Shown here: positions 44,216-55,854 of the stretch, in pieces
Position numbering within the stretch: position 1 is the first letter of the stretch
Layout of the letters: each line of letters opens with the position of its first letter
DNA from: Immersiella caudata
Lineage: Eukaryota > Ascomycota > Sordariomycetes > Sordariales > Lasiosphaeriaceae
Length of the DNA stretch: 64,000 nt
Reading direction: 5' to 3'
Assembly: GCA_030512335.1 (NCBI GenBank)
Contig: JAULSU010000002.1
Span: 3,472,001-3,536,000 of the forward strand
Translations under genes and position numbers: made by a program
The notes under the pieces: generated by a model
Database searches by the model: none
What the model was told of the DNA's origin: nothing
The model's input: the letters and a program-made list of their open reading frames with translations, nothing else

Positions 44216-45028
44216 TGTGAAAGGCACTGTTGTTTAGCGGAACTTGTTGCGATTTTTTTGGCCAGCTCAAGTGAGCTTTCATCAACCACTCAAAAATGCG
44301 CTGCGAAGCACCTGTCAGTGACGTCGTCTGCGGAATTTCGACGGATGACTAAGACAGCCGACAGACAATGGGCCTCGATAGACGCACGGACCATCTCCAT
44401 ATGGGCTCTCAGGGTCAACCCAGCGCCAGAGAGAGACACTGGTGCAGCGTGTGCCTCCTCTGCAGATTCGACGCCATCGCCGCTGTTGATTGACTGGACG
44501 CGGGACAACATCAGGACACTTTTTCGACCTTTGGTGGCGAGCGCAGCCCGTACCAGCGGAAACACCGTCAAGCTTTCGCACGCTCGATATATCGGCAGCC
44601 CGGCGACGGTACTTTCGCACTTTTGGACGCAGACAGCAGGTCCAATTCCAGCTGGTTCGCTACTACTTTTTTTTGTCTCAAAAAGCCACGATTTCTATCT
44701 GTCGAGGAAGGGCAGATATCCAACAACAACCTTGTCGACCACAACGCAGCATCAGCGCATCGCTCCCGTTTTGGTAGATTTGTTGGTCCGATAGCCACGG
44801 TCGCGGACAGCGCAGCTATTAATTCCCCCCCCTCACGACCCCCCGTGATCACAGCCGATAATCCACCAAGCCTCGACGCTGAAACGACCGATCGCGAGCA
44901 AGCGACTTTGAGAATCTCCCGACCGACAGCGACACCCCCCGTTGCCAGGCGCCAGGTCGCAGCTCTGTGTTGATCAGCACTACCTCCAATCGTCTTTCCC
45001 CCCTCAAAATCAACAACCCAGGGCCACG
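44216..45028. other. Divergent intergenic region
   Basis: 813 bp between the small membrane protein and HLJ1-type starts; presumed promoters. The open frames here (for example 44258-44794) lack any signature. Confidence 0.5.
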
Positions 45029-46162
45029 ATGCCCGCCAACGCTTCCACCACGGGGGCCAGCGCCAATGGCGGCGACGCCCGCAGTAGACAACATAACCAG
45101 GGCAACCAAGATCGAAAGTACACAGTGGAGCAAAAGGCAGCCGTACTGCGCATCCGCGCATGCAAACCTACTGCCTTTTACGAGATCCTGGAGATTCAGA
45201 AGTCGTGCTCCGACAGCGAGGTCAAGAAGGCGTACCGTAAGCAGTCGCTGATGACGCACCCCGACAAGAACGGCCACGAGTACGCGGACGAGGCATTCAA
45301 GATGGTGGCACGTGCATTTAGTATCCTCGGCGACAAGGAGAAGCGTGAGAAGTATGATCGTTACGGTACGGATCCAGATAATCGGTTTGAGAGCGCCCAG
45401 GCACAAAATCCTTTCGCTGGTTTTGCAAACCGCGGTGGAGCGGCGAGAGCTGGCGGAGGCGGTGGCGGTGGAGGGGCGTGGGAGGAGGATATCAGTCCGG
45501 AGGAGATGTTTGCGAGGTTCTTTGGCGGCGGTGGATTCAACGGGCCTTTTGGAGGAGGTATGGTGATTCCCGCATTATCTTCTAGGGTCGGTTGACTGAC
45601 AAGCCTGACAGGGTTCGATGCAGGGCCGCAGTTCGTGTTCAACTTTGGTGGCGGGCCTGGTATCCGAGTGCATCAGTTTGGTGGTGCGAGACCGAGGGGC
45701 CGGCCGCGGAATCCAGGGCAAGAAGAGGAGACCAGCATGCTTAGTACGATCATGGGCCTGCTACCGATTCTGCTGCTCTTCATTTTCCCCCTCCTGTCGT
45801 CTATCTTCACCGGCGGGCCTACTGGGCCGAATATGACCTTTGACGGCCCCACGAGACACTTCTCGGTGGAACGCACGATGCCAAATTACGGATACAAGTA
45901 CTATGTCAACAAGGACGAAGTGGCGAGCTACAACAAACATAAACTGGCAAATCTCGACAGACAAGCCGAAACAATGCTCGTACAGGAGCTGAACAGCAGA
46001 TGCGTTGACGAGCAACAACACCGACGTCGGCTGGAGGAGGCAGCACAAGGATGGTTTGGGACAGACCCGGAGAAAATGGCCGTCGCCCAGTCCTACCACA
46101 TGCCCAACTGCATCCGCCTCAAGTCGTTGGTGGATCCACCAAAAGATAAGAAAAGGTCGTGA
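45029..46162 (+). CDS. HLJ1: ER tail-anchored J-protein, HLJ1 / DNAJB12 type (two exons)
   Basis: Exons are 45029-45557 and 45612-46162 with a 54-bp intron (GTATGG donor, CTGAC branch, ACAG acceptor), 359 aa. The J domain (about 48-112) has THPDKNG with HPD at 77-79 and a YEILEIQKSCSDSEVKKAYR helix I-II. A Gly/Phe-rich linker (GGGGGGGAWEE, FARFFGGGGF) is followed by FDAGPQFVFNFGGGP and a membrane span at about 219-242 (MLSTIMGLLPILLLFIFPLL). The C-terminal domain of about 110 residues follows (the DUF1977-type region of this family). Relatives sit in the ER membrane with the J domain in the cytosol and stimulate Hsp70 in ER-associated degradation. The start is the first ATG before the J domain. 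Confidence 0.93.
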
Positions 46163-47636
46163 CAGCTTGTTGTCCGATGAGGAGAAATTGTGGGTAGATT
46201 GTGTGACGGTCCAGATGTGAAGTGGTTTGAGGCGTTCGGGACGGATTGCATATTAGCATCGCCGGTGGCCCCCTTTTTGTTCATGTCTAGAGGGCCCTGT
46301 CGCTTTAGTTTATACATTACTTCTGAGCAGGCAGACACTCTCGGCCGTTGGTGTATATCTGTCTATTATCTTGGCGATCGTGCGATCGTGCGATCGGTTA
46401 ATAGCACCGTTGGCTTGTTGTCATCTGTCTTGCCACGGCGGCGGAGATGTAGGACGCTGCGTGGTGAGATGGATACCTTGATGGGCAATGTTTACGCAGA
46501 TAGCATGCGGTTGGAAAAGGAGGCCACAGGGGAGAGATAAGTTTGCCCTTCGAGCCACCTTACCAGCCCGCGTGAAGGTCTGTATCAGCCTTACCGTTAA
46601 TCACATGCAAGTATTGTCCTTTCGTTCTGATAAAGTAACAGAACTGTTTCTTCCGTCCGTAAAACACAATCTTCAAGCAGTGGACCCCTGGCGTTCCGCG
46701 ACCGTGGACGATCGTCGATGTGGCTGGTGAGGGGCACTGGAACATCCATGGGACGATCTAGAACCAAAGAGGGTAACCCAAGACGCGCAAGCTCCCGCAA
46801 AGTCTTGCAGACATGGAAAATATTCTGATTGGTATTCTCGATGGCATGCTTCCAACATCCAAATAAAAAGGTGCAGGTTGAATCTCGTTGCCTGCTGTTT
46901 TTGGCGAGCTGACGAGGCCCTTTCTCCTGCTGTGGCGCTCACTCCGCGTGATTGGACCAATGGAGCTCGACTTGTGGCGACCACCCCGCACCGCCGCATC
47001 TGACCCTGGTCGCTGAGCAGCAGGACAGGGTTGTTGGAGAATGACGAGCCACATTCAACCGGCCATGTTCAGCCAAGCTGCGCTTCGTTCCACATGTGGG
47101 ATGCCTCTTGTTGCTGCGAATGAAACGACAGCTTCCCCGGAGGATTGCTTCTTACAGCGTACTCATGGCTACCTAGCTTCCTGTCATTTCGTGCATTTTC
47201 TTTCTTTACTTTGTGAACTACAACTTGGTTCTGTTCATCGATCTTTTCCTCGCTGCAAGACGTCTAGTTTGCAGCCAAGCCTTTCCGTCCAACAATAGCC
47301 TTGCTCGAGGCAGTCGACTCGTGGTTAGAGCTGCTCGCCAACCCCGAATTGAGCGCTTGCCAGCTGTGATCGTGCGCCGATGACGCAACTGCCCACGACT
47401 GTTCAATAGCGAACACGACAACGTTCATACTACGACTTGCGTCCTCTATAGCCTGGCTGGAGGGACTTTCTTTCGCGTTTCCGCTCACTCAATTCGATCT
47501 TTCTCTCGGAGCTCTAGTATTCCTGAGCGGGTTCTGCATCGAGTGCGGGCAATCGATACGCCGTCGCGGGCATCTCGCATCCCGCCAGGCCCGTCCACCC
47601 CGCAGCGATCCGCGCCAAACCGTATTTCCAGCTACA
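46163..47636. other. Intergenic: HLJ1 3' flank and MINDY upstream
   Basis: About 1.5 kb without a supported gene. An 8-bp tandem repeat is listed separately. The last about 200 bp is C-rich and leader-like. Confidence 0.5.
46374..46396. repeat. 8-bp tandem repeat GCGATCGT, about three copies
   Basis: GCGATCGT repeated twice and then GCGATCG. It lies in the 3' flank of the J-protein gene. Confidence 0.8.
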
Positions 47637-50513
47637 ATGGTTACCCGCAAGCCACTCCCACAGAATGCGACAATCGACCCGGCATCACAAGTGAGGATGC
47701 AACCTGTCCGCCAACAGTCTGAACCCGGAAATGTCTGGGAGTCCGACGCGCAGCAGCAAGGTGCGCTAGCACTGGCGCCTGACACCGTGCCTGCTGCGTT
47801 GAGGCCCGGCTCTGCGACAAGCTCGAAGTACTCCGATCTGGAGGAGGAGAATGTCTGGGCCGACTCTGGTGCGGCAAGCAGTGAGGTGAACCGAGTACCG
47901 ACTGTACTGAGACCCGGTAGCGGCAAGGTTGCTAGCGCGGAACCCGAAACTGGAGTTGAGGATGATAAGGACGCCCTGCGGGTTCCTACAGTCTTGAGAC
48001 CTGGCGGCAAACGGACAGAGACGAATCCATTCAAGAGGACCATATCCTCTGGCGAGAATGAGCCCCGACAACCCTCGAATACCCCTCCTATACCATCCGT
48101 TCCCACAGCCTCCTACTCGCAGCTGAGTGTGAGTGAGTCCAGTAATAACCCTTGGCAACCGGCGCTTGAAGAGCACCAACAAACCCCGACACCGGCGCCC
48201 CGTGTCCCCAGCGTGTCGGACCAGGATGTTGGGAATAGCGTGTGGGACTCAGCGAAGCCGTCGAGGCAGGCCACACCAGGCCCAACATCGAACTCGCCAG
48301 CGCTGATATCGCTGCCCTCTGACACGGGATCTGCTGGCTGGGAGGATGAGGAGTCGAGGAAAGCATCGCTAGCCGCACCTCCCGTTCCTACGCCAAGTCA
48401 AGAGGTGCTGGAGGATGCGCACGCTTGGGATGATCTTGGGAATGTCGACAAGGGGAAAGCCCCTGCAAAGCCGCCGCTCGTTGCGAACGCTGGGTCGGCG
48501 GCTGGGGACGATTGGAACTTGATCGACATCGAGGGGCCATCTGAGCCCCCTGCAAAGAAGCCAGACCAGTCGGCGTGGGACAAGTTCATTTACGGCGAGC
48601 AGGGTGCTCCAAAGGACGCACAATCATCAAAGGCAAAAGTTCCAGAGGGTGCGCCACCGGAGTTACCACCGAGAAAGTCACAAGAGGGCGCACCACCACC
48701 GCCCCCGAGGCCTGTGGATAAGTCGGAGACGTACCAGATCAAGAATATCCACTGGTACGATGTGAATGCAGCGAAACATCCGAGGACGTCTCCCATTCTC
48801 GTCCAGAATTCCAACGGGCCCTGTCCGCTGGTCGCCCTTGTCAATGCGCTTATTTTGACAACGCCGGCAGAGGAGCAGAGCACGGCATTGGTAGAGACAC
48901 TTCGATCACGAGAGAACGTCAGCCTGGAGCTACTGCTCAGGGCCGTGTTCGAAGAGCTGATGTCGGAGAGGAGGATGAGGGAAGGTACCGATTTGCCTGA
49001 TATGACAGAGCTCTACAACTTCCTCAAAGGCCTGCATACGGGGATGAACGTCAACCCACGGTTCATCCCACTGCCTGAGATTGTCACTGCCTTCAAGCGG
49101 ACCTCCCTCACACACCTGCATCCGACAGAACGAGTCGACCTTATCCCCGGGACGTTCGAGTACACCAAGGAGATGGCTTTGTATGCCACATTCGCTATCC
49201 CACTCATTCACGGTTGGCTTCCGGCAAAGAGCGACGCAGTCTACGAGTCTTTCGAGCGGCAGGCAGCATCATACGAAGACGCCCAGAACCTCCTGTTCCG
49301 AGAGGAGGAGCTGGAGGAGAAGCTGAGTAGTCCACAGCACGAGGGTCTCACAGAAGAAGAGCAGCAGATCTACCAGGATGTCCTAACGATCAAGTCGTTT
49401 CTCAGCATATCAGCGACACAGCTCACAAAGTGGGGTCTTGAAGTGATCCGGAAGTCAATGATGCCTGGGTCGGTTGTGATTCTGTTCCGTAACGACCACT
49501 TCTCAACCCTGTACAAGCACCCTCAAACCCATGAGTTATTGACTCTCGTCACGGACGCAGGCTATGCCAACCACGCCGAGGTAGTGTGGGAGTCGTTGGT
49601 TGACGTCAACGGAGAGCGTGCCGAGTTCTTCTCTGGTGATTTCCGTCTGGTCGGTGGTGCTCCTAATGAGAACCAGCATCGACGGTCGGGGAGCTACCAG
49701 GATTCCTCGCGCAGCGGGGGTGGTGCCAGTTGGACCACAGTCCAGGGCCGAAGGGGACGAAATCAACCATCGCAACAGGGTTCGGGCGAGTCTGACGAAA
49801 CCCCACTGTCTCCAGGGCACGAACAGGAAGACCGCGACCTCGCTCTCGCACTGCAGCTTCAGGAAGAAGAGGATGAGCGTCATCGAACCGAGCAGGAGCG
49901 CCGAAGAAGGGAAAGCTTGCTCTCTGAGCAGTTTATCGAACAGCAAGCTCGCACTCCTGCCAGTGGCGCTGGACGTGGAGGGGGAAGCTCGCCCACTACG
50001 GCGCGGCGCGTGGGAAATACTGGCCGTGGCGGTTCGCAGACATCGCTGGCGTCCGCAGCTCCACCCGCACCCAATCGCCGAAGCTCCAACACGGTTAATG
50101 TCCCCGCGACGACGATGGCGAGTCCCACGGGGTTGAGAAGGCCGACTGTGCAGACGGTGCGATCGTTGATTCCGCCTCGCGTACCGGCAACCAACCGGGC
50201 GCCCGACGATGGAGTTGATGACGCCCCGCCGAGTTACGAGCAGGCAGCGAAGCAGACGCCGTATGTTCCTCCAGCCGGGCATCCAAGCCACCCGTCAAGT
50301 ACTCCAGTAGCGGACGGTGGGCAACCAGCGACAGCGACGAGCACTCCTGGAACCCCCCAAGGCCCATCAGGATCGGGACCTCCGCCAGCGACCGGAAGGA
50401 GGTACCCCGGACAAGGATACGGGCCGGGTCCTTCGAGTCAGAGATTGAGGCCAGGCATACCGCCCGCTCAGATGGCTGGCGGCACGAAGGACAGAGATTG
50501 CATTGTGATGTGA
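47637..50513 (+). CDS. MINDY-family K48 deubiquitinase with CaaX tail (single exon)
   Basis: 958 aa, intronless. The catalytic domain (about 365-675) has the active cysteine 396 in NSNGPCPLVALVNA and histidine 621 in NDHFSTLYK; FLSISATQLTKWGLEVI and LVTDAGY are further MINDY-1/2 landmarks. Family members trim long Lys48-linked ubiquitin chains from the distal end. A ubiquitin-binding MIU-type helix lies at about 731-745 (DRDLALALQLQEEED). The protein ends CIVM, a CaaX farnesylation signal, as in budding-yeast relatives, so membrane attachment is likely. The N-terminal about 360 residues are disordered. They hold three VP(A/T)xLRPG repeats (51-58, 87-94, 116-123) and a series of acidic Trp motifs (NVWES, NVWAD, NPWQP, SVWDS, HAWDD, DDWNL). 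The start is the first ATG after a C-rich leader. Confidence 0.95.
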   Translation: MVTRKPLPQNATIDPASQVRMQPVRQQSEPGNVWESDAQQQGALALAPDTVPAALRPGSATSSKYSDLEEENVWADSGAASSEVNRVPTVLRPGSGKVASAEPETGVEDDKDALRVPTVLRPGGKRTETNPFKRTISSGENEPRQPSNTPPIPSVPTASYSQLSVSESSNNPWQPALEEHQQTPTPAPRVPSVSDQDVGNSVWDSAKPSRQATPGPTSNSPALISLPSDTGSAGWEDEESRKASLAAPPVPTPSQEVLEDAHAWDDLGNVDKGKAPAKPPLVANAGSAAGDDWNLIDIEGPSEPPAKKPDQSAWDKFIYGEQGAPKDAQSSKAKVPEGAPPELPPRKSQEGAPPPPPRPVDKSETYQIKNIHWYDVNAAKHPRTSPILVQNSNGPCPLVALVNALILTTPAEEQSTALVETLRSRENVSLELLLRAVFEELMSERRMREGTDLPDMTELYNFLKGLHTGMNVNPRFIPLPEIVTAFKRTSLTHLHPTERVDLIPGTFEYTKEMALYATFAIPLIHGWLPAKSDAVYESFERQAASYEDAQNLLFREEELEEKLSSPQHEGLTEEEQQIYQDVLTIKSFLSISATQLTKWGLEVIRKSMMPGSVVILFRNDHFSTLYKHPQTHELLTLVTDAGYANHAEVVWESLVDVNGERAEFFSGDFRLVGGAPNENQHRRSGSYQDSSRSGGGASWTTVQGRRGRNQPSQQGSGESDETPLSPGHEQEDRDLALALQLQEEEDERHRTEQERRRRESLLSEQFIEQQARTPASGAGRGGGSSPTTARRVGNTGRGGSQTSLASAAPPAPNRRSSNTVNVPATTMASPTGLRRPTVQTVRSLIPPRVPATNRAPDDGVDDAPPSYEQAAKQTPYVPPAGHPSHPSSTPVADGGQPATATSTPGTPQGPSGSGPPPATGRRYPGQGYGPGPSSQRLRPGIPPAQMAGGTKDRDCIVM

Positions 50514-51730
50514 TCAGGATACACTCGAAGCCTTGAAGATTTGGCTTCAAGTCCGGGCGATGAATGAATGCACGAATAAACGCGATGCTCTTGGGCAGAT
50601 GAATGGTATGGCGCATGGTATGGGCATGGAGGCATTGTTTTCGGTTTCGTAACCTCGGCATCACCTAGAAAAAAAACCTAGTCTTTACCCTTCCGATGTA
50701 CAGTACTTATTCACGTATGGGGGCCTAAAGCGGCGTGAGATGATCTGGCGCACATCTGGGACGAAGCGAGCGGCTGCTAGAGGGGATTATTAGCAAAGCG
50801 GGGGTGCAATACCGATCTAGATCATTGCTGAATCGCCGTTGGATCGCGGCAGAGTGAGAATCATCTTGGTGGTTGGAGGGCGGTCCAATGAGATGAGGAG
50901 GAGGGCATTTGAAGAAGGCTGGGCGTTTACAGGTTGCCTGGGACTTGGGAATTGGAACTTTTGAGAATCCTGGAAGCCGGCCGTAGAGCGCGTCGAGCGT
51001 TTGAGATACCTATGTAGGAAATCGATGAGGCATATCTTCTCATCTTGGAATACAACAAGGTCGCATCGTCGATCCAACGTGCATCGAAGTGTGTGATTCC
51101 TGTATGTGGTCGCGGTTGGATTTCAGTTGGGTGTGAGGTGCGGTAAGCGCTGTGGTTGGTTCTCTTCCGCGGAATGGAGGATCAGATGGCGAGCCATTCA
51201 TGAGCCTAGCTAGCGGTTGCTTCCGCCGTGCACTGACTGCTCGAGCCCGTTGACATCATTTGCTGAGGCAAGAACGGATGACACCTCGAGAAACGAGCAT
51301 CACGGGCCAGGGGGGGTTTGCAGAATAATAATCTTACCACGGGAGGTGCGACGAACTAGTGGTTCTTTCCTTCTTTCCCTTCTTTTCGCGAGCTGCTTGC
51401 GTGCGATTCTTGATCATTTTCCCGTTGATGGTTTTTTTGAGAGAGCAGGATAATCGCAACGGCGCGTCCTTGGTGTTGCGCAACGAGTAAGACATCGTTT
51501 GTTGGTGCAAGGAAGCAATCGGTACTACGTGTTGGTCGAAGAGAGTTCGGAACGCGACACCACTCGGTCGGACTTCCAAACTTCATCCCCTCACGGATCG
51601 ACGTCTTACCACAGTTTGAGCCGTCGCCGCCGGGCATTTAATCTCATCGCCCCCCTTTCAGAGCTCCGCTCCCGAGATCGCCATATCTCAATTGCTTCAA
51701 CCAAAGGTTGCAAACATCATCACCGCAACC
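50514..51730. other. Intergenic, no supported gene
   Basis: MINDY 3' flank and upstream region of the reductase-family gene. The 100 bp before 51731 is CT/CA-rich. Open frames show no signature. Confidence 0.5.
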
Positions 51731-52661
51731 ATGACGACCGGACTTATCGACAACTGGTACCCTCCCAGCAAGGAGAACTACAACTTTGTCATCTCCCTCT
51801 GGAAGTGGTACCCCCTCGTAGGCTTCCCCCATCCCCTTCATGCGAACTACACCTGACACCTCTCCTCAGTTCTGCTCCCTCCAATGGTTCCTCTCCTGGT
51901 ACGGCATGGGTAAAACCTCTGTGCAAAGCCGTCTTAACGTCCCCGGCCGCATCGGCTGGCTCACCATGGAAGTCCCCGGCTTCCTCTCCCTCCTCTACAC
52001 CATGACGCACCTGCCCGAACAGCTCTCCATCACCGACCTCCCCTGGCAAAATAAAGTCCTCGGCGGCCTCTTCGTGATCCACTACTCTTACCGCGCCGTG
52101 CTCTTCCCCCTCCTGCAACCCTCAATCTCCCCCATGCACGTGCTCATCTGGTCCTCGGCCTTCATCTTCCAAGTCATCAACGGCACCTGCATCGGCGCGT
52201 ACCTTTCGGGCTACGGCCCGACCACGGCCCGCGACTGGGAATCTCAGCTGCACTTCGGCACCCTGCAGTTCGTAGTCGGCATCGGGCTCTTCTACTTTGG
52301 ACTGATTGGCAATTACTACCACGACGAAGAGCTCCGAAACATCCGCCGGCGCGAGCAGGCGCGACAGGAGCGCCTCGCGAAGGAGAAGGGCGAAAGCGTC
52401 AAGTCCATCGAAAAGCACTACGAGATTCCCCAGGCGGGATTGTTCCAGATCATGCTGTTCCCGCACTACTTTTTGGAGTGGATCGAGTGGCTTGGTTTCT
52501 GGGTTGCTGCGGGATGGAGCTGCACTCCTGCACGGTGCTTCTTTTTGAATGAGGTTGCTGCTATGTTGCCGAGGGCGGTGAGTGGGAAGAAGTGGTATAT
52601 TGAAAGGTTTGGAGAGGAGAAGATTAAGAAGAAGTGGGCTGCTATTCCGGGGGTGTGGTAA
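51731..52661 (+). CDS. Steroid 5-alpha-reductase family membrane enzyme (two exons)
   Basis: Exons are 51731-51817 and 51870-52661 with a 52-bp intron (GTAGGC donor, CTGAC branch, CTCAG acceptor), 292 aa. The join gives WKWYPLFCSLQWFLSWYGMG. Several hydrophobic spans follow. The C-terminal domain characteristic of the family is clear: HFGTLQFVVGIGLFYFGLIG, NYYHDEELRNIR, YEIPQAGLFQIMLFPHYFLEW and a final KIKKKWAAIPGVW. Such enzymes are NADPH-dependent reductases of enone steroids, sterols or polyprenols in the ER membrane. Many filamentous fungi have several copies and the substrate here is unknown. About 40 residues between the last spans are strongly charged (RRREQARQERLAKEKGE) and probably cytosolic. 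Confidence 0.88.
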
Positions 52662-53196
52662 GGGGAAGATCCGAGACGGCTGAGCAGGGGGTGTGGTGGG
52701 CATCAAGTTCATCTTTTGTATGAGATTAAAGCAGGCTGGCGCTGCGTTGACTTGGGAATGGATTGATCATTAGCTTCGTTCGTGTTCTCACTGCAGTAAC
52801 TCTAAGGCTTCCGATGCTTCTCAACCAGCTATAGTGACCGTAGACATCCCTAACTCGCTCAGCATCTCAACCGGATCCTACCTGTACCGATCGGCACCGT
52901 ACCAGAAGCTGGAAGAGTGGTATTTACGCAATGAAATTGCTGTTGTCGCGTTGACAATGACAATGCCGCCTAGTGTTGTTACAGAGACACACAATCGGAA
53001 AAAAAAAGTAAACCATACACCGCTATAGAGGGAATTATTTTCGAAACCCATGATATAGCTAATCCCGACGCCGTCTTAATGCCAACATCACCTACTCTCC
53101 ATCGCAGGATCATCGGCCCCTATCCTCGGGTCAGAGTCCTGCCCCCAACCATCTGCAATCTCATCATCGCTGTCTTATGTTCATTTTCATTCGTAT
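52662..53196. other. Intergenic between convergent 3' ends
   Basis: 3' flanks of the reductase-family gene and YME1. No gene is seen. Confidence 0.6.
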
Positions 53197-55854
53197 TTAT
53201 TTTCCGCCCTCCTTATTTTCCCTTGCTGCTGCGGGAGGTGGTGGCGGAGGATTAGGCGAGCCGCTTTCCTCTCCCGATAAGGGGGGCAGGGGCAATCCCG
53301 TCTCGCCCACAGGCGTCGAAGGCTTTGGCACCTTCATCGGCCCTGGTGGGACAGGAACCCTGCCTTGCAACTTCTCGCCCCGTAGAATAGCCTCGACCTC
53401 AGCCTTGTCGAGGGTTTCGTACTCGACGAGGGCCTTGGCCAAGAGATCTAGCTCCGTCCTCCTCGAGATGAGAAGGTTCCGTGCGCGATCGTACGAGGCG
53501 TCGAGAACCTTCTTGACCTCGGCCTCTACCATGGCGCGCGTCTCAGAGCTGAGGTTGTTGTAGTTGCGGAGATACTCGACGGGGCCGAGCTTCTCCGACA
53601 TGCCGAGCTGGCCAACCATCTGCCAGGCGATCCGGGTGGCTGAATCAAGGTCACTAGACACTCCGTTGCTGGTCTGGTCGGTGCCATAGACAATCTCCTC
53701 GGCAGCCTTGCCCCCCATGGCGCGGTCGATGACGTCGAGGTGCTCCTTGAGGGTCATCGAGTACTTGTCCATTTCGGGGAGGAAGGCAGTGTGGCCGAGG
53801 GTGTTTCCGCGGGGAAGAATCGTTACCTTGTAGAGTTCGCTCGACGGGCTCTTCGAAAAGTAAGCGACAAGGGCGTGGCCAGCCTCGTGGTACGCAGTCA
53901 TTTCCTTCTCCTTGGGGCTGATAACCATGCTCTTCTTCTCGCTACCCATGATGACCTTGTCCTTGGCCCATTCGAAGTGCTTCTGGGCCACAGCAGTAGC
54001 CTTCAGCTTGCTGGCATGGATGGCTGCGAGGTTGACAATGTTCTCGAGGTCAGCGCCGGACAAGCCCGAGGTACGACCCGCAATGGCTTGGAGGTTGACA
54101 TCCGGTGCGGCCTTGATCTTCTGGGCGTGGTAGTTGAGAATGGCGATGCGACCACGAACATCGGGAAGCGAGACAGTAACGTGACGATCGAAGCGGCCAG
54201 GTCGGGTGAGAGCATCATCGAGGGATTCCGGAAAGTTGGTGGCGGCCATGACAATGACACCGCTGTTTTGCTCGAAGCCATCCATCTCCGTCAACAGCTG
54301 ATTCAGAGTCTGGCGAACATAGCTGGCATCCCTAGAATGACGACGGCCTCCTATGGCGTCCAGTTCGTCGATGAAGATGATGGACGGCGACTTGGCCTTT
54401 GCCGCGTTAAAGAGTTCTCGGACACGCTTCGCGCCAACGCCAACGTAGACTTCGTCAAACTCGCTACCGGACATGAAGAAGAACGGAACACCGGCTTCTC
54501 CAGCAACGGCGCGAGCCAGAAGTGTTTTTCCGGTACCAGGGGGACCAACGAGCAGGACACCCTTGGGCATTTTGCCACCAAGCGAAGTATACCTATCGGG
54601 ATTCCGAAGGAAGTCAACGATGTCTTGAACTTCTTCCTTGGCTTCATCGCAGCCGTGGACATCGGTAAACCGGGCCTTCTGGTTCTCTGGCTTGACTTCG
54701 TTGAAATCAGTCTTTGAGCCTGGCCGTCTGAGTGAGCTAAGCGCTTCAACGGCCATGGTGATGACAACGAGACACAGGTATGCGATCAGTCCGAACCACA
54801 GAACGAATTTAACCCAGCGGAAGAAGCTAGCACCGAAGGTTTCATCGACTACAACGTGGAGGGGGCCGTCTTTAGTGCCGACACCCTTGACCGAGGCCGC
54901 CATGTTGCCGCCCGAGTGCTGCGCGGCGACAGCCTGACCAACGGCCCGGACCTGAGTAGGGGAGAGACCTGGGGTACCGGCAGCCTGTGCACTGCCCGCT
55001 GTGCCGTTGATCATGGAGAGAGCCTTGTAGTAAGCCTCCGTGGTTCCCTCATTAACAGCGAAGCGACCTACGCAGCCGAGTTAGCATGCATCATAGGGAG
55101 CTCCTCAAACGGATGACATACCAGACTGGTAACGTTCCACGACAATAGCAGGCATGTTAGCCTTGAGGAGGGCCTGATAAAAGCTGTTTTGAGCAGTTGC
55201 GCTGGATGGATTCCTGTTCGCGGCTGCCTCGCGGCTAGCGAGAACAGTCCGAGAGACACCATTTCCCGAGCCGAAGCCACGAGTTTGAAGTAGACGATAG
55301 GTAAGAGGCGTGCAGAAGGAAGACGGGGACCGAATCGGCTGGTATGTGCTCATCAGGCGTGCGGCGTACGGCGTGCCAAGAGGACGTGATGTCAGAGCGG
55401 AGAGCGAGCGGCGGAGCAATGGGCTCCCCATCATGGCAGGTCGCAGAGACATGCTCGGTGTCTCGGTGAAGATCCCTAACGACGAGGTAGTCCCCAAGGA
55501 GTTGCGGCTGAGGAAGGGAAGCTTCAGAGCGGCATCGGTATCTCTTAGAAAGTCGGGGAGTGTGGATCTCGAGCTCGGCGCAACCTGCGCTTCGACGACG
55601 GGCCCAGCCGATGCTGTCGCTGCAGTCCTATCCCGGTGCGCGATTCGTCCTTGTGTTGTCTTCGAAGGCCGAGGGGTCCGGGCAGCGGGGAACAGCAGGG
55701 CGCCGGAGATGGACGGCCACAGCTCTGTGGTCGCAGATGCGATGGACTGCGCAAGTTGACAAATGGTTAGAATGACGCTACAACGCGCGCACTCGCAGCA
55801 GGTCTGACGCGGGGATAAAACACTTACCGGCAACCCACTTGCGTGGAAGGCCAT
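53197..55854 (-). CDS. YME1: Mitochondrial i-AAA protease YME1 (three exons)
   Basis: ATP-dependent zinc protease of the mitochondrial inner membrane facing the intermembrane space. Exons are 55854-55828, 55746-55122 and 55067-53197; introns are 81 and 54 bp with GTAAGT and GTATGT donors. Product is 840 aa. The 27-nt first exon encodes MAFHASGLP, which with SIASATTELWPSIS forms the usual fungal start. An Arg/Ser-rich presequence region follows, then one membrane span (about 301-323, FVLWFGLIAYLCLVVITMA). The AAA module has Walker A GPPGTGKT (392-399), Walker B IIFIDELDA, and the SRH ATNFPESLDDALTRPGRFDR. The zinc site HEAGH is at 611-615. The C-terminus has a Pro-rich extension (PNPPPPPPAA) beyond the normal end. 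The 81-nt intron is a multiple of three and lacks stops. Confidence 0.96.

Noticed and set aside
44258..44794. 178-codon plus-strand frame upstream of HLJ1
   Set aside because: No conserved motif; overlaps the divergent promoter and another long frame on the opposite strand.
53740..54717. 325-codon plus-strand frame
   Set aside because: Antisense shadow of the YME1 AAA domain.
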